Below are positions 14,687 through 22,676 of a DNA stretch of 31,301 nt, in pieces. Source of the stretch: JBBSEZ01 sp038239195 (GTDB lineage: Bacteria > Planctomycetota > Planctomycetia > Gemmatales > Gemmataceae); the NCBI GenBank assembly GCA_038239195.1, contig JBBSEZ010000056.1:1-31301 (forward strand), written 5' to 3'. Both the position numbers and the translations under genes were made by a program. Within the stretch, counting starts at the first letter, position 1. Each line of letters opens with the position of its first letter. The notes under the pieces are model-generated. The model ran no database searches. It worked only from the letters and a program-made list of their open reading frames with translations, and was not told the DNA's origin.

Positions 14687-14693
14687 TCATCCG
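14522..14693. repeat. Inverted-repeat element built of short direct repeats
   Basis: The left end carries TGACAAGG three times in a row (about 14526-14549) followed by a G-run. The right end (about 14616-14693) carries many TCACCTCG / TCACCTTG units and ends in an imperfect inverted copy of the left end; the outermost CGGATGACAA is perfectly inverted. The middle (about 14557-14615) is unique. It codes for nothing apparent and resembles a small non-autonomous or REP-like intergenic element. Its right tip overlaps the stop codon of the Gfo/Idh gene at 14687. Confidence 0.75.
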
Positions 14694-15841
14694 GGCACGG
14701 TTGCCCACTTCTGCTCGCGGTGGCTCTTGAGAATGCTGTCGCACAGCACGATCGAGTGATGGCCATCTGCGAAGGTGGGGTGGAGCGGGGTGGCCGAGAA
14801 GTCCCCCGCGTCGATGTACTCGTAGAACGCCCGGAAGCAGCCCTTGAAGGCGTCGGGGAAGCCCTCGTTGTGGCCGCCGGGGTAGGTCGCGAAGTGCCGC
14901 GCCGTGTCCGACAGCAGCGAGGGGTCGCGCACCAGCGACTCGTTGGGCTTCGGGCGCCGGCCGATCCACATCTCGTTGGGGGCCTCGCTGTTCCACGCCA
15001 GGGCGCACTTGGCGCCGGCTATCTCGTAGCGGAGGCAGTTCTTCCGCCCGGCGGTAACCTGCGAGACGTGGAGGCTGCCCCGGGCGCCGCCCTTGAAGCG
15101 GAACAGGACCGCGCCGTAGTCCTCGGTGGTGACGTTCACCGGCTCGGTCTCCATCGGCCCCTGCGTCTTGCCCACGTAGGTCTGCACCTCGCCCTTGGGG
15201 CGCTTGCGCACCGGGTGGACCGTGTTCAGGTCGGCGAACACGGCTTCCACCTCCAGGCCGGTGATCGTCGTCACCAGGTCCATCCAGTGCGTGCCGACGT
15301 CGGAGATGGCCCGCAGTTCGCCGCCCTGGTCGGCCAGGACGCGCCAGTTGTAGTCGGTGTCGTAGTAGAGCCAGTCTTGCGTGTAGCTGCCGTTGACCGC
15401 GTAGACCTGGCCGACGTCGCCGCGCTTTACCATGTCGCGCGCCTCCAGGTTGAGCGGGTAGAATCGCACGTTGTAACAGACGGCCGCCGCCACCTTCTTG
15501 GACTTGGCCAGCTGCACCAACTCGGCCGACTCCTTCGAGTTCATGGCCAGTGGCTTCTCGCACAGGACGTGTTTGCCGGCCTCCAGCGCTTTCTTCGCCA
15601 ACGGGTAGTGCAGCACGTTGGGCACGGCCAGGTGGACCGCGTGAACGTCCTTGTCGCCCAGCACCTCCTCGACGCTCTGGTAGGCCCTCGGCAGGCCGAG
15701 CTTCTGTTGCGCCGACCTCGATTCCTTGTCGTCGATGCCGAGGATGCCGGTGATGGTCACGCCCAGCCGGCGCAGCGCCTCGACGTGGACGGGGCCGATG
15801 AAGCCGGCGCCCATGACCGCCGTTCGGATCTGATGCAGCAT
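14687..15841 (-). CDS. Gfo/Idh/MocA family oxidoreductase
   Basis: A 384-residue NAD(P)-dependent oxidoreductase. The N-terminal Rossmann fold starts with 'GAGFIGPVH' (11-19), and the E-K-P cofactor/active-site motif is 'CEKPLAM' (94-100). The C-terminal substrate domain has 'SDVGTHWMDLV' (180-190), where D181 and H185 fit the usual catalytic Asp/His pair. The relatives act on sugars, inositols and their derivatives; the substrate cannot be named here. There is no Tat signal, so it is cytoplasmic. AGGGAG lies 6 bases before the ATG. It follows another Gfo/Idh/MocA gene by 75 bp on the same strand, and such pairs are common in planctomycete sugar-catabolism clusters. Its stop codon is contributed by the end of the repeat element 14522-14693. 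Confidence 0.92.
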   Translation of the reverse strand: MLHQIRTAVMGAGFIGPVHVEALRRLGVTITGILGIDDKESRSAQQKLGLPRAYQSVEEVLGDKDVHAVHLAVPNVLHYPLAKKALEAGKHVLCEKPLAMNSKESAELVQLAKSKKVAAAVCYNVRFYPLNLEARDMVKRGDVGQVYAVNGSYTQDWLYYDTDYNWRVLADQGGELRAISDVGTHWMDLVTTITGLEVEAVFADLNTVHPVRKRPKGEVQTYVGKTQGPMETEPVNVTTEDYGAVLFRFKGGARGSLHVSQVTAGRKNCLRYEIAGAKCALAWNSEAPNEMWIGRRPKPNESLVRDPSLLSDTARHFATYPGGHNEGFPDAFKGCFRAFYEYIDAGDFSATPLHPTFADGHHSIVLCDSILKSHREQKWATVPG

Positions 15842-15916
15842 GCTTCGCTCCCTGGTGATTGTCCTCTCGATGAAGAGGTTCTAGCCGCGCGGGCGGCGGA
15901 TTCAACCCGGGCAGGC

Positions 15917-17119
15917 TCACGCGCGCGCCGCCGGGTGCTTCAGCGGCAGCCAGCGCCCGTCCCCCACCGCGCTGGCCACGCACTGCGCGATGAAGTTCAT
16001 GCCCTCCACGCCGTCCTGGATGTTGGGGTAGAGGCTGCGGGCGGCGTCAAACGCCTGGCCAGTGGCGCGGCGCACCACGTCGTCGAAGGCGGCGTTGTAA
16101 ACGTTGGCGAACGCCTCGAAGAACGCCTCGGGGTGCCCGCTCGGCAGCCGGCAGGAGCTCTTGGCCGTCGGCGTCACGTAGGCGGCGTTGGGGTCGCGGG
16201 TGTAGATGCGGTGCGGCTGGCCCCCGCTGCGGACGAAGAGCTTGTTCGGCTCTTCCTGGTGCCACTCCAGGGAGGCCTTGTTGCCGTCCACCTCGATCCA
16301 CAAGTCGTTTTCGCGCCCGTGCGAGACCTGCGACGCCGTCACTGTGCCCAAGGCGCCGTTGGCGTATTTGATGACGGCGGTGCCGTAGTCCTCCAGCTCG
16401 CGGTCGGGCACGAAGGTCTTGAAGTGGCACGACACCTGCTCGGGCAGCAGGCCGGTGATGAAGCGGCCGAGATTGTAGGCATGCGTGCCGATGTCGCCGA
16501 AGCAGCCGGCGGCGCCGGAGCGCTTCGGGTCAGTGCGCCAGCTGGCCTGCTTTTCGAGCGCCCCGCCGCGCTCCTGGCGAGTGCTCAGCCAGCCCTGGAT
16601 GTAGAAGGCACGCACGGCCTGGATTTCGCCCAACTCGCCGGCCTCGATCATCTCGCGGGCCTGGCGCACCAGCGGGTAGCCGGTGTAGTTGTGGGTGACG
16701 CCGAAGACGACCCCAGTTCGCGCCACGACCTTCGCGAGCTCTTCGGCCTGGGCGAGGTCGAAGGTGAGCGGCTTGTCGCACATCACGTTGAAGCCGGCCT
16801 CCGCGAAGCCCTTGGCGATCTCGAAGTGCGTGTGGTTGGGCGTGGCGACCGAGACGAAATCGACGCGCTCGCCGTCGGGGAGCTTCAGCTCTTTCTCGAT
16901 CATCTCCTTGTAGGAGCCGTAGGCGCGCTCGGGCTTGATGTCGTAGTCGGGGGCGGACGCCCTGGCCTTGGCGGCGTCCGACGACAGGGCGCCGGCGACG
17001 AGGGTGGCGCGGTTGTCGAGGGTGGCAGCGATCGAATGAACGCGGCCGATGAAGGCGCCCTGGCCCCCGCCGATGAGGCCCATGCGGAGCTTGCGGTTGA
17101 GGGGTGCGTTGACGGCCAT
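15917..17119 (-). CDS. Gfo/Idh/MocA family oxidoreductase (DKP variant)
   Basis: A 400-residue NAD(P)-dependent oxidoreductase. The Rossmann motif is 'GLIGGGQGAFIGRVH' (14-28), and the usual E-K-P is D-K-P ('CDKPLTF', 114-120), a conservative change known in some subfamilies. The substrate domain has 'GDIGTHAYNLGRFITG' (208-223), with D209 and H213 in the catalytic positions. AGGAG lies 9 bases before the ATG at 17119; longer readings to 17506 run through promoter sequence and look non-coding. It is the first gene of the pair with the oxidoreductase at 14687-15841, diverges from the Uma2 gene, and is probably part of sugar or cyclitol oxidation with unknown substrate. Confidence 0.92.
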   Translation of the reverse strand: MAVNAPLNRKLRMGLIGGGQGAFIGRVHSIAATLDNRATLVAGALSSDAAKARASAPDYDIKPERAYGSYKEMIEKELKLPDGERVDFVSVATPNHTHFEIAKGFAEAGFNVMCDKPLTFDLAQAEELAKVVARTGVVFGVTHNYTGYPLVRQAREMIEAGELGEIQAVRAFYIQGWLSTRQERGGALEKQASWRTDPKRSGAAGCFGDIGTHAYNLGRFITGLLPEQVSCHFKTFVPDRELEDYGTAVIKYANGALGTVTASQVSHGRENDLWIEVDGNKASLEWHQEEPNKLFVRSGGQPHRIYTRDPNAAYVTPTAKSSCRLPSGHPEAFFEAFANVYNAAFDDVVRRATGQAFDAARSLYPNIQDGVEGMNFIAQCVASAVGDGRWLPLKHPAARA

Positions 17120-17288
17120 GAGAGAGGTCTCCTCGCGGGGCGAGTCAGAGGACGTTCGACATGGTGAGACAATAGCAACGGCGAGTGGCTCAGGCACCTG
17201 CTTTTTCCAAAGGGCCCCCAATCTGGTGCGGACGAGGCGGTCCTGATGCCCTGGAACAAAGCAGCGGGAAACACGAGGAGGGCCAGCC

Positions 17289-17897
17289 ATGAGCGTGGAG
17301 GTGAAGACCGAGTACACCCCCGAAGACTTGCTGACGATGGAGGGGGAACAGTACGAACTGGTGAACGGGGCTCTGGAGGAGCGGCACGTGGGAGTCTTGT
17401 CCGATCTGATCGCAGGGCGGCTGTTCGTTCGTCTCTCGCCGTTCTGCGAGGCCCACCAGCTCGGCTGGGTGATGATTCCGAGCTCTGGAGGGTTCCAGTC
17501 GGCCACGCGGCAGGTGCGGAAGCCCGACGTGGCCTTCGTGCGCTACGGCCGATTTCCCGGCGAGGAGCCGCCCACGGGGCACGCCCACCTCCTCCCCGAC
17601 CTCGCGGTGGAAGTGGCCGCGCCGAACGACGGGTACGACGAGGTGGAGCAGAAAATCGAGGAATACCTGCGCGCGGGAGTGCGCCTGGTCTGGGTCATCA
17701 GTCCCCCCAACCGTACGGTGCGCGTACTTCGGGTCAACGGGACCAGTCACACCTGCCGGGAGGGCGACGAGTTGGACGGGGAAGACGTCGTGCCGGGGTT
17801 TCGCTGTCCAGTGCGCGAATTGTTTCTGCGCCCGCCCCCACAGGCGGGGAATGGCGCGGCGGGGGAGGTGGTCAGGCCCCCGGATAGAGGTTGTTGA
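17289..17897 (+). CDS. Uma2 family (DUF820) PD-(D/E)XK nuclease-fold protein
   Basis: A 202-residue protein. It opens with the usual 'TEYTPEDLLTM-x6-YELVNGAL' pattern. The nuclease-like core has D80 in 'RKPDVAF' and E108 in 'LAVEVAAPND', with 'EYLRAGVRLVWVI' completing the fold. Uma2 genes are numerous in cyanobacteria and planctomycetes; the fold is that of restriction-type nucleases, but the biological role is unsettled. GAGGAGG lies upstream of the ATG. The 3' end overlaps the 3' end of the opposite-strand gene 17872-18165 by 26 bases. The last 20 or so residues are Pro/Gly-rich and may be a recent read-through extension. Confidence 0.88.
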   Translation: MSVEVKTEYTPEDLLTMEGEQYELVNGALEERHVGVLSDLIAGRLFVRLSPFCEAHQLGWVMIPSSGGFQSATRQVRKPDVAFVRYGRFPGEEPPTGHAHLLPDLAVEVAAPNDGYDEVEQKIEEYLRAGVRLVWVISPPNRTVRVLRVNGTSHTCREGDELDGEDVVPGFRCPVRELFLRPPPQAGNGAAGEVVRPPDRGC

Positions 17898-18165
17898 CGG
17901 CGAGCGCGACCTCTTCAGGTCGCGCGAAGGCCGCATCTAAAAGTGGATCGGCGGAGTCGTAGACGACGTGGTGCGGGTCATGGCCCGCTTCGGCGAGAAT
18001 GGCGCGCAGTTCCAGAATGGGGGCGCTGGCCAGGATGCGGCTCCCGTCCCAGTTCCAGGCGATGTGCCGGCCCTCGTAACGCGCCCGCTCTTCAGGCGGG
18101 AAATTTCGCTGGTTCTCGTCGAACTGCCGGACGTCGATCCACGGGGCCTCTGAGTTCGCGTTCAT
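17872..18165 (-). CDS. Small conserved hypothetical protein
   Basis: A 97-residue protein that I place at the ATG 18165, preceded by GGAGGG 5 bases upstream; a longer reading to 18315 has no such signal. The sequence 'ERARYEGRHIAWNWDGSRIL' followed by 'ELRAILAEAGHDPHHVVYDS' resembles a type of short planctomycete/cyanobacterial protein (a DUF5678-like pattern of 'YxGxxVAWxxDGxRIxA') often seen near Uma2 or toxin-antitoxin genes. No signal peptide or catalytic motif is visible. Its 3' end overlaps that of Uma2 by 26 bases. Confidence 0.65.
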   Translation of the reverse strand: MNANSEAPWIDVRQFDENQRNFPPEERARYEGRHIAWNWDGSRILASAPILELRAILAEAGHDPHHVVYDSADPLLDAAFARPEEVALAVNNLYPGA

Positions 18166-18311
18166 AACGCCCTCCGTCGGAGGAAAAGCCACGTCTTCAG
18201 TGTACCTTTCCCTTGCCCCGTCGATCAATGCCTCACGGATCGCCTTCGCGAGAACAGGGCGAGCCGAGAGACGAAGGCCTCCCGGCTCGCGCGAATCGCG
18301 GCCTGCACCCA

Positions 18312-18689
18312 TCACGGGCCCTTCGGCTTCTCGATCGGTTTGCCCTTGTCCACGGGCGGGCTCGTGCTCTTCTCGCCGGTGCGCAGTTCGCGGAGGCGCT
18401 TGAGTTGCTCGGGCGTCAACACCTTTTCCGTGGCCGCTCGCTCCTTGTCCCTCAGTTCCTTGAGCTGGCGCCGCAGGTCCTCGGCCTTGGCGCGATTCTT
18501 CGTCTGAATCCGGTAGATCTCCTGGACCTGATCGTCCCGCAAGCCCAGCTTCTTGTAGAAGGCCGGCAAGGTGCCGCGCAACCTCGTGGGCTTCTCGTCG
18601 TTTTTCTTCTCATCCGGCTGGCCCTGTAGCCAACCGGCGCCCAGCAGGGCGACCAGCAACGCTGCAGTTGCGACTCGCAGGCGCACCAT
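18312..18689 (-). CDS. Small exported LTxxQ (Spy/CpxP)-like protein
   Basis: A 125-residue protein with a signal peptide (MVRLRVATAALLVALLGAGW). The mature part is highly charged and helical: 'GLRDDQVQEIYRIQTKNRAK' then 'LRRQLKELRDKERAATEKVL' and 'TPEQLKRLREL'. The TPEQ segment matches the LTPEQ-type motif of Spy/CpxP-like periplasmic proteins, which act as chaperones or metal/stress sensors; the assignment is tentative because length and repeat number vary. The tail is Pro/Lys-rich. GGAGG lies 7-8 bases before the ATG at 18689. It is divergent from the secreted-protein pair at 18912. Confidence 0.65.
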   Translation of the reverse strand: MVRLRVATAALLVALLGAGWLQGQPDEKKNDEKPTRLRGTLPAFYKKLGLRDDQVQEIYRIQTKNRAKAEDLRRQLKELRDKERAATEKVLTPEQLKRLRELRTGEKSTSPPVDKGKPIEKPKGP

Positions 18690-18847
18690 GGACGAACCTC
18701 CGCGAACAAGGATGGAAAGGACACAATCGCCGCCGCTCCACATAAAACAGCCTACGGGCCCTTGATGCAACTGATTTCCGACGACTTTTTCGATTTCTCC
18801 GCCCAGGCGCGGAAAACCTTGTCGGGCCAGCTTCTCGGCCACGTACC

Positions 18848-18875
18848 GGAACTATCCGCCCGGTCCGGTGTCTAA
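18848..18875 (+). promoter_or_regulatory. ECF-type promoter upstream of the secreted-protein pair
   Basis: GGAAC at 18848-18852, a 17-base gap, then GTCTAA beginning at 18870. This is the classical sigma-E/ECF pattern (GGAAC-N16/17-GTC or TCTAA). It lies about 40 bases before the start codon at 18912. Two ECF sigma genes are in this window, but the responsible sigma factor cannot be told. Confidence 0.5.
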
Positions 18876-18911
18876 CATGGTCGAGGGGAAGGCTCACATC
18901 GGGAGAAGACC

Positions 18912-20627
18912 ATGACTCGCACGGTGCCACCCGGGGCGCAGCGCCTCGCCTGCGCCGCAGGCACGTTGGCAGCGCTGACGGCGTTGCTGGCGGTCGCGCC
19001 GGCTTCGGCCCAGCCGAAGACGCGCTACCACGAATTCACCAAGAAGTTCGCCAAGACGTCCGACCAGGCCAAGGTCGTGTCCGCCACCTACCTCGGCGGG
19101 CCCGGCACCGAATGGCTCGTGGCGGGCGGGTTTCAGCCCGACGGCACCATCGTGGTCGCCGGCACTTCCCTCGGCCCCACCCTGGCCATCGGCAGCGGGA
19201 AGCCCAAGGTGCTCGGCACCGATGCGCCCGCCCCGCCGGAGCCCGAGCGCAAGCAGAAGCGCGACGCCAAGGGCAAGCTGGTCAAGGACAAGAAGGGCAA
19301 GCCCGTCTACGAGCCGTTCGCCTGGAACCACGAGAGCGCCACCGCCTTCGTGGTGCGCCTGTCGCCGGACCTACAGCAGGTCAAGTCGGTGACGCGCTTC
19401 CCCTGGAGAGCGGGCGGGGTGACGGGCGCTGCCGTCGATGAGAAAGGCCACGTGTACTTGACGGGCCCGGCAAGGGCCAGCATCGCCGCGCTCGGCACGG
19501 CGGAGGCCCTCAAGCCGCGGAACACGGGCATGAAGAAGGGCGGCTGCGATCAGGTCTACCTTTGCAAGCTCAGCCCCGACGCCAGCAAGGTGCTGTGGCT
19601 GCGCACCCTCAAGGGGCAATCCGACGCCCCGGAAGTCACGCTCACCGCCAAGGGCAAGGTCAAGCTCCAGTCGGGCGACCTTCGCACCTTCTCGCCCGCG
19701 GGCAAGGAGGAAGCCGTCACGGTCGTCCCCGGTGGGATCACCACCCAGCCGGGCAACACCACCAACCGCACCACGGCCATCAACCCGAAAGACGGCACCT
19801 TCGTCCGGGCCGGCGAGCACCACTGGCGCACCGGCCGCGAGCCGTATCGCGACCCCATTCTCAACGTCCACAAGGCCGACGGCAAACTGCTGTACGAGCT
19901 CTACAACTGGGACGGGCCCTTCGTCGGGCTGGACAACCTCCGTTTGGTGTCCGACTCGGCGATCCGCCTGGTGCGCTTCGACGACGACGGCAACCTGATT
20001 TTCTACGCCTGGTCCGATGGCGGCAATAGCGTGATGTACCGCGAGCCGAACGACGTCCGCACGACGAGCAAGAAGATGGACGGCCTGGGCTTCTCCGCCT
20101 GGGGCGCGAACGTCTTGAGTTGTGCCTATCTCATCAAGATCGACCCGAAGGACTACAAGGTCGTTGGCGGAACGCTCTGGCTGGCCTACCTCAACAACCG
20201 CAACAAGCCGAACAGCATCTGGATCGACAGCCTCGGCTTCGCGACGGACGGCTCGATCTGCGTCGGCGGAAAGTCGGCCTGGGGCCTGATCCGCACGGGC
20301 AACGCGCTGGACAAGGGCGAGCCGACCGGGCCTTACGTCGCCGTGCTGAGCAAGGACTGCTCCTCGCTGCGCTTCAGTTCGACGATGCCGTCGTGCGGGC
20401 CGGTGGACGTGCGCAACGGGGCCCGCTGGGGAATCGTGCGCGGAACCGTCAAGGGCAAGCCGATGGCGCTGTTCCTGGGCTCGGCGGACGAAGGGGAAGC
20501 GGAGACTCAGAAGCCCGCGCCGACCCTGAAGGCGATGCAGAGCAACTTCGGCGGCGGGCACAGCGACGGCTATCTGCTGCTGCTGGACCTGTCCAACGCG
20601 AAAGAAACGCGCCCGGCGAAAGAGTAA
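18912..20627 (+). CDS. Secreted beta-propeller-like protein of unknown function
   Basis: A 571-residue protein with a signal peptide (to about 'ASAQPKTR'). The body repeats short blocks such as 'TIVVAGTSLGP', 'GHVYLTGPAR', 'CDQVYLCKLSPDASKVLWLR' and 'GSICVGGKSAWGL'. These fit SBBP-like or seven-bladed propeller strands ('...G.DAFVAKLSPDG..LLWST..GG'). A Lys-rich insertion lies at about residues 112-128. No catalytic motif is visible; a sensing or binding role outside the membrane is an inference. GGGAGAAG is just upstream of the ATG, and an ECF-type promoter precedes it. It is followed after 19 bases by the secreted Lys/Pro-rich protein, so the two probably form an operon. Confidence 0.7.
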   Translation: MTRTVPPGAQRLACAAGTLAALTALLAVAPASAQPKTRYHEFTKKFAKTSDQAKVVSATYLGGPGTEWLVAGGFQPDGTIVVAGTSLGPTLAIGSGKPKVLGTDAPAPPEPERKQKRDAKGKLVKDKKGKPVYEPFAWNHESATAFVVRLSPDLQQVKSVTRFPWRAGGVTGAAVDEKGHVYLTGPARASIAALGTAEALKPRNTGMKKGGCDQVYLCKLSPDASKVLWLRTLKGQSDAPEVTLTAKGKVKLQSGDLRTFSPAGKEEAVTVVPGGITTQPGNTTNRTTAINPKDGTFVRAGEHHWRTGREPYRDPILNVHKADGKLLYELYNWDGPFVGLDNLRLVSDSAIRLVRFDDDGNLIFYAWSDGGNSVMYREPNDVRTTSKKMDGLGFSAWGANVLSCAYLIKIDPKDYKVVGGTLWLAYLNNRNKPNSIWIDSLGFATDGSICVGGKSAWGLIRTGNALDKGEPTGPYVAVLSKDCSSLRFSSTMPSCGPVDVRNGARWGIVRGTVKGKPMALFLGSADEGEAETQKPAPTLKAMQSNFGGGHSDGYLLLLDLSNAKETRPAKE

Positions 20628-20646
20628 CCGACCAGGAGAAACCACC

Positions 20647-21396
20647 ATGACCCAACGCCTGCTCGTGGCCCTGGCGCTCTTGCTGGTGCCCGCGTTGATG
20701 ATCGCGGCCGACACCAGGCCGCCCGACAAGAAGAAGCCGCCGGTCAAGAAGGACAAGGACAAGAAGCCGCCGCCCAAGAAGGACGTGGCGAAGAAACCGC
20801 CTCCCAAGAAGAAGTCCACGCCGCCGACGGGCAAGGTGTACGTGCTGCGGCCGGACGCGCCGGGTTGGGTGACGTGCGACCTCGACGTGCGCGACCCGGC
20901 CGAGGGCCTTTGGCCGAACTTCTTCTACGGCAAGCCCGCCGTCGCGGGGACGTTCACGTACGACCCCAAGGCCCCCAAGGCCTCGTTCGCGATGAACTGC
21001 GACCAGCGGGTGCAGCGCAACGGCGACCAGTCGCGCCGCGTGCTCGGCGACCTGCTCGCGGACAACCCCTCGCTCGGCGCCAGGCTCACCGTCCGCTCGC
21101 TGGCGGCGGTGCGCTCCGAGGACGAGGAGACAACCGATAGCAAAGGTCGCACGGCGCGCCGTTCAGTCGAGTACGCGCCGTTCAGCGGCACCCTGGCGCT
21201 GGGCGACCAGGAGGTGGAGGTGAAGGGCAAGGCGACCTTTCGCTTCAGCAAGGCGGGCGACGAGGGAGGGCCGGAGTCGGTCTACCTCGACCTGCGCTTC
21301 AACGTGAAGGGCAGCGACCTCGGGCTGACGAAGATCACCGGCAACCTCGAGTGCCGGGCAGGGGCGACAGCGTTTCTCAAACCACCCACGCGGTAG
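20647..21396 (+). CDS. Secreted protein with Lys/Pro-rich linker
   Basis: A 249-residue protein with a signal peptide (MTQRLLVALALLLVPALMIAA). Residues 23-60 are a strongly basic KKPPP-type linker, likely disordered, and the remaining 190 residues look beta-rich ('GTFTYDPKAPKASFAMNCDQ', 'FSGTLALGDQEVEVKGKATF'), somewhat like a YceI-type barrel, though I cannot confirm this. CCAGGAG lies before the ATG. It is co-directional with the propeller-like protein, 19 bases downstream of it. The basic linker could bind nucleic acid or an anionic cell-surface polymer. Function unknown. Confidence 0.65.
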   Translation: MTQRLLVALALLLVPALMIAADTRPPDKKKPPVKKDKDKKPPPKKDVAKKPPPKKKSTPPTGKVYVLRPDAPGWVTCDLDVRDPAEGLWPNFFYGKPAVAGTFTYDPKAPKASFAMNCDQRVQRNGDQSRRVLGDLLADNPSLGARLTVRSLAAVRSEDEETTDSKGRTARRSVEYAPFSGTLALGDQEVEVKGKATFRFSKAGDEGGPESVYLDLRFNVKGSDLGLTKITGNLECRAGATAFLKPPTR

Positions 21397-21506
21397 GAGG
21401 CGTCGCGCGACGAGGCGAGAGCGGTTCGCTTGCCGAGGAACCCACCTCCGGCGTGCGGAGCGCTATCGCCTCCTTCGCGAAGCGGGCGGCGCAAGGCCCC
21501 ATCCGG

Positions 21507-22559
21507 CTAACCGGCGGCCCCGTTCCCTTCGGGCAGTAGTTGCCGCTCCAGTTCATCCGCCTTGTGGGCGAGGTCAGCCAGCGAAAGGCGCAACAACTCT
21601 TCGCGCGACGCCACCGGCTGCTTCAGCGCCCGCTGACAGAGGCAGATTCGCCCGATCAACTCGCCCTTCTCGATGCCCTTCTCGATGCCCTTCTCGATGC
21701 CCTTCTCGATGCCCTTCTCGATGCCCTTCTCGATGCCCTTCTCGATGCCCTTCTCGATGCCCTTCTCGATGCCCTTCTCGATGCCTTCTTCCATGCCTTC
21801 TTCCATGCCTTTCTCGCGCCCCTCCTTGAGGGCCCGCATCACCTTGTCCTCGTACGCGCGGTAGCGCGAAACCTCATCCCGGTGCGCCATGAGGCGGTCC
21901 AGGTAACGAAAGCGTTCCAGTTCTTCCTGACTGAGTGCCATGAGGGCCTCCAAAGCCTGACGGATTACCGGCGTGTCCAGGGAAGCAGGCAACTGCTCGC
22001 TGTCGAGAGACTCGCCGTGTTTGAGGAAGTAACACCAGCGCTCCAAGGGCGTCCGCACTTGCTCGGCGGTCAAGTTGAACTTGCCGAGCTCCAGCACGTG
22101 GATCTCCAGGTCCTTGCTGAACCTCACGCCGTGTTCCACGTCTACCACCTGGAAGGCGTGACGGTAATGTTCGTCGGCGAAGAACCGTTCGTTCAAAATG
22201 CAGATCGAGTAGGTGGTGCGGAGCGTCTCGTAGTAGTCGCCGGACAGCATCTGCTGACTGTGCAGCGTACACAAGTAGAACACCACGCGCTTGTCGAAGC
22301 TCCACGGCACGGCCTGCTGCATCTCCAGGTGGTGGTGCCGCGCCGACTCGTCGCGCGCCTTGACGTCCAGGATCGCCACCTTGCCCCCGACATAACTCGT
22401 CTCCGTAAAAGGGTTGAGCAACGTGACCTCGCGAACGCGCTTGCCCTCGGGGAGCTCCAGCACCGCGTTGAGGAGGTCGATCAGCAGGGGACGATTCGCC
22501 TCGCTGCCAAAGAGCTTCTTGAACGCATAATCCACCTTCGGGTCGATCTTCGGTCGCAT
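21507..22559 (-). CDS. Rpn family / PDDEXK_2 nuclease-like protein with (EKGI)n tail
   Basis: A 350-residue protein. The N-terminus 'PKIDPKVDYAFKKLFG' is the signature of the Rpn/PDDEXK_2 family (recombination-promoting nuclease, sometimes called putative transposase). D65 ('AILDVKA') and E79/Q81 ('HLEMQQ') match the D-ExQ active site. The family domain runs to about residue 235. From residue 249 to 300 there are about ten EKGI/EEGM repeats, followed by a short helical end. Such helical tails are common in the family and may oligomerise it. I chose the ATG at 22559, with AAGGGG upstream. The repeat is encoded by nearly identical 12-base units (21673-21780), which makes copy-number change likely. 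It is likely an accessory or mobile-type gene. Confidence 0.9.
   Translation of the reverse strand: MRPKIDPKVDYAFKKLFGSEANRPLLIDLLNAVLELPEGKRVREVTLLNPFTETSYVGGKVAILDVKARDESARHHHLEMQQAVPWSFDKRVVFYLCTLHSQQMLSGDYYETLRTTYSICILNERFFADEHYRHAFQVVDVEHGVRFSKDLEIHVLELGKFNLTAEQVRTPLERWCYFLKHGESLDSEQLPASLDTPVIRQALEALMALSQEELERFRYLDRLMAHRDEVSRYRAYEDKVMRALKEGREKGMEEGMEEGIEKGIEKGIEKGIEKGIEKGIEKGIEKGIEKGIEKGIEKGELIGRICLCQRALKQPVASREELLRLSLADLAHKADELERQLLPEGNGAAG
21673..21780. repeat. 12-bp tandem repeat inside the Rpn-type gene
   Basis: Nine identical head-to-tail units of ATGCCCTTCTCG on the plus strand, flanked by one diverged unit at 21661-21672 and diverged units through about 21816. On the minus strand they encode EKGI repeats. 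Perfect identity suggests recent expansion; in-frame unit length means slippage would change tail length only. Confidence 0.95.
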
Positions 22560-22676
22560 CGCGGTCGCCCCTTGGCATACCAAGCCCGTGCGCCCCTACG
22601 ATAGCAAAGTTCCGCCCCGGGCGGCAATGCGGACGCGCATCGGGCCCAAGATCGTGGGCGCGTTTTGTCCGACGAA

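Noticed and set aside
14522..14693. The TGACAAGG/TCACCTCG repeats as a CRISPR array or replication origin
   Set aside because: Units are 7-8 bases and contiguous, without spacers. No DnaA-box pattern or dnaA/dnaN neighbour is seen.
14549..17167. An 872-codon plus-strand open frame opposite the two Gfo/Idh genes
   Set aside because: It runs across two well-supported genes and their spacer; composition is Val/Ala/His/Arg-rich as expected for an antisense shadow.
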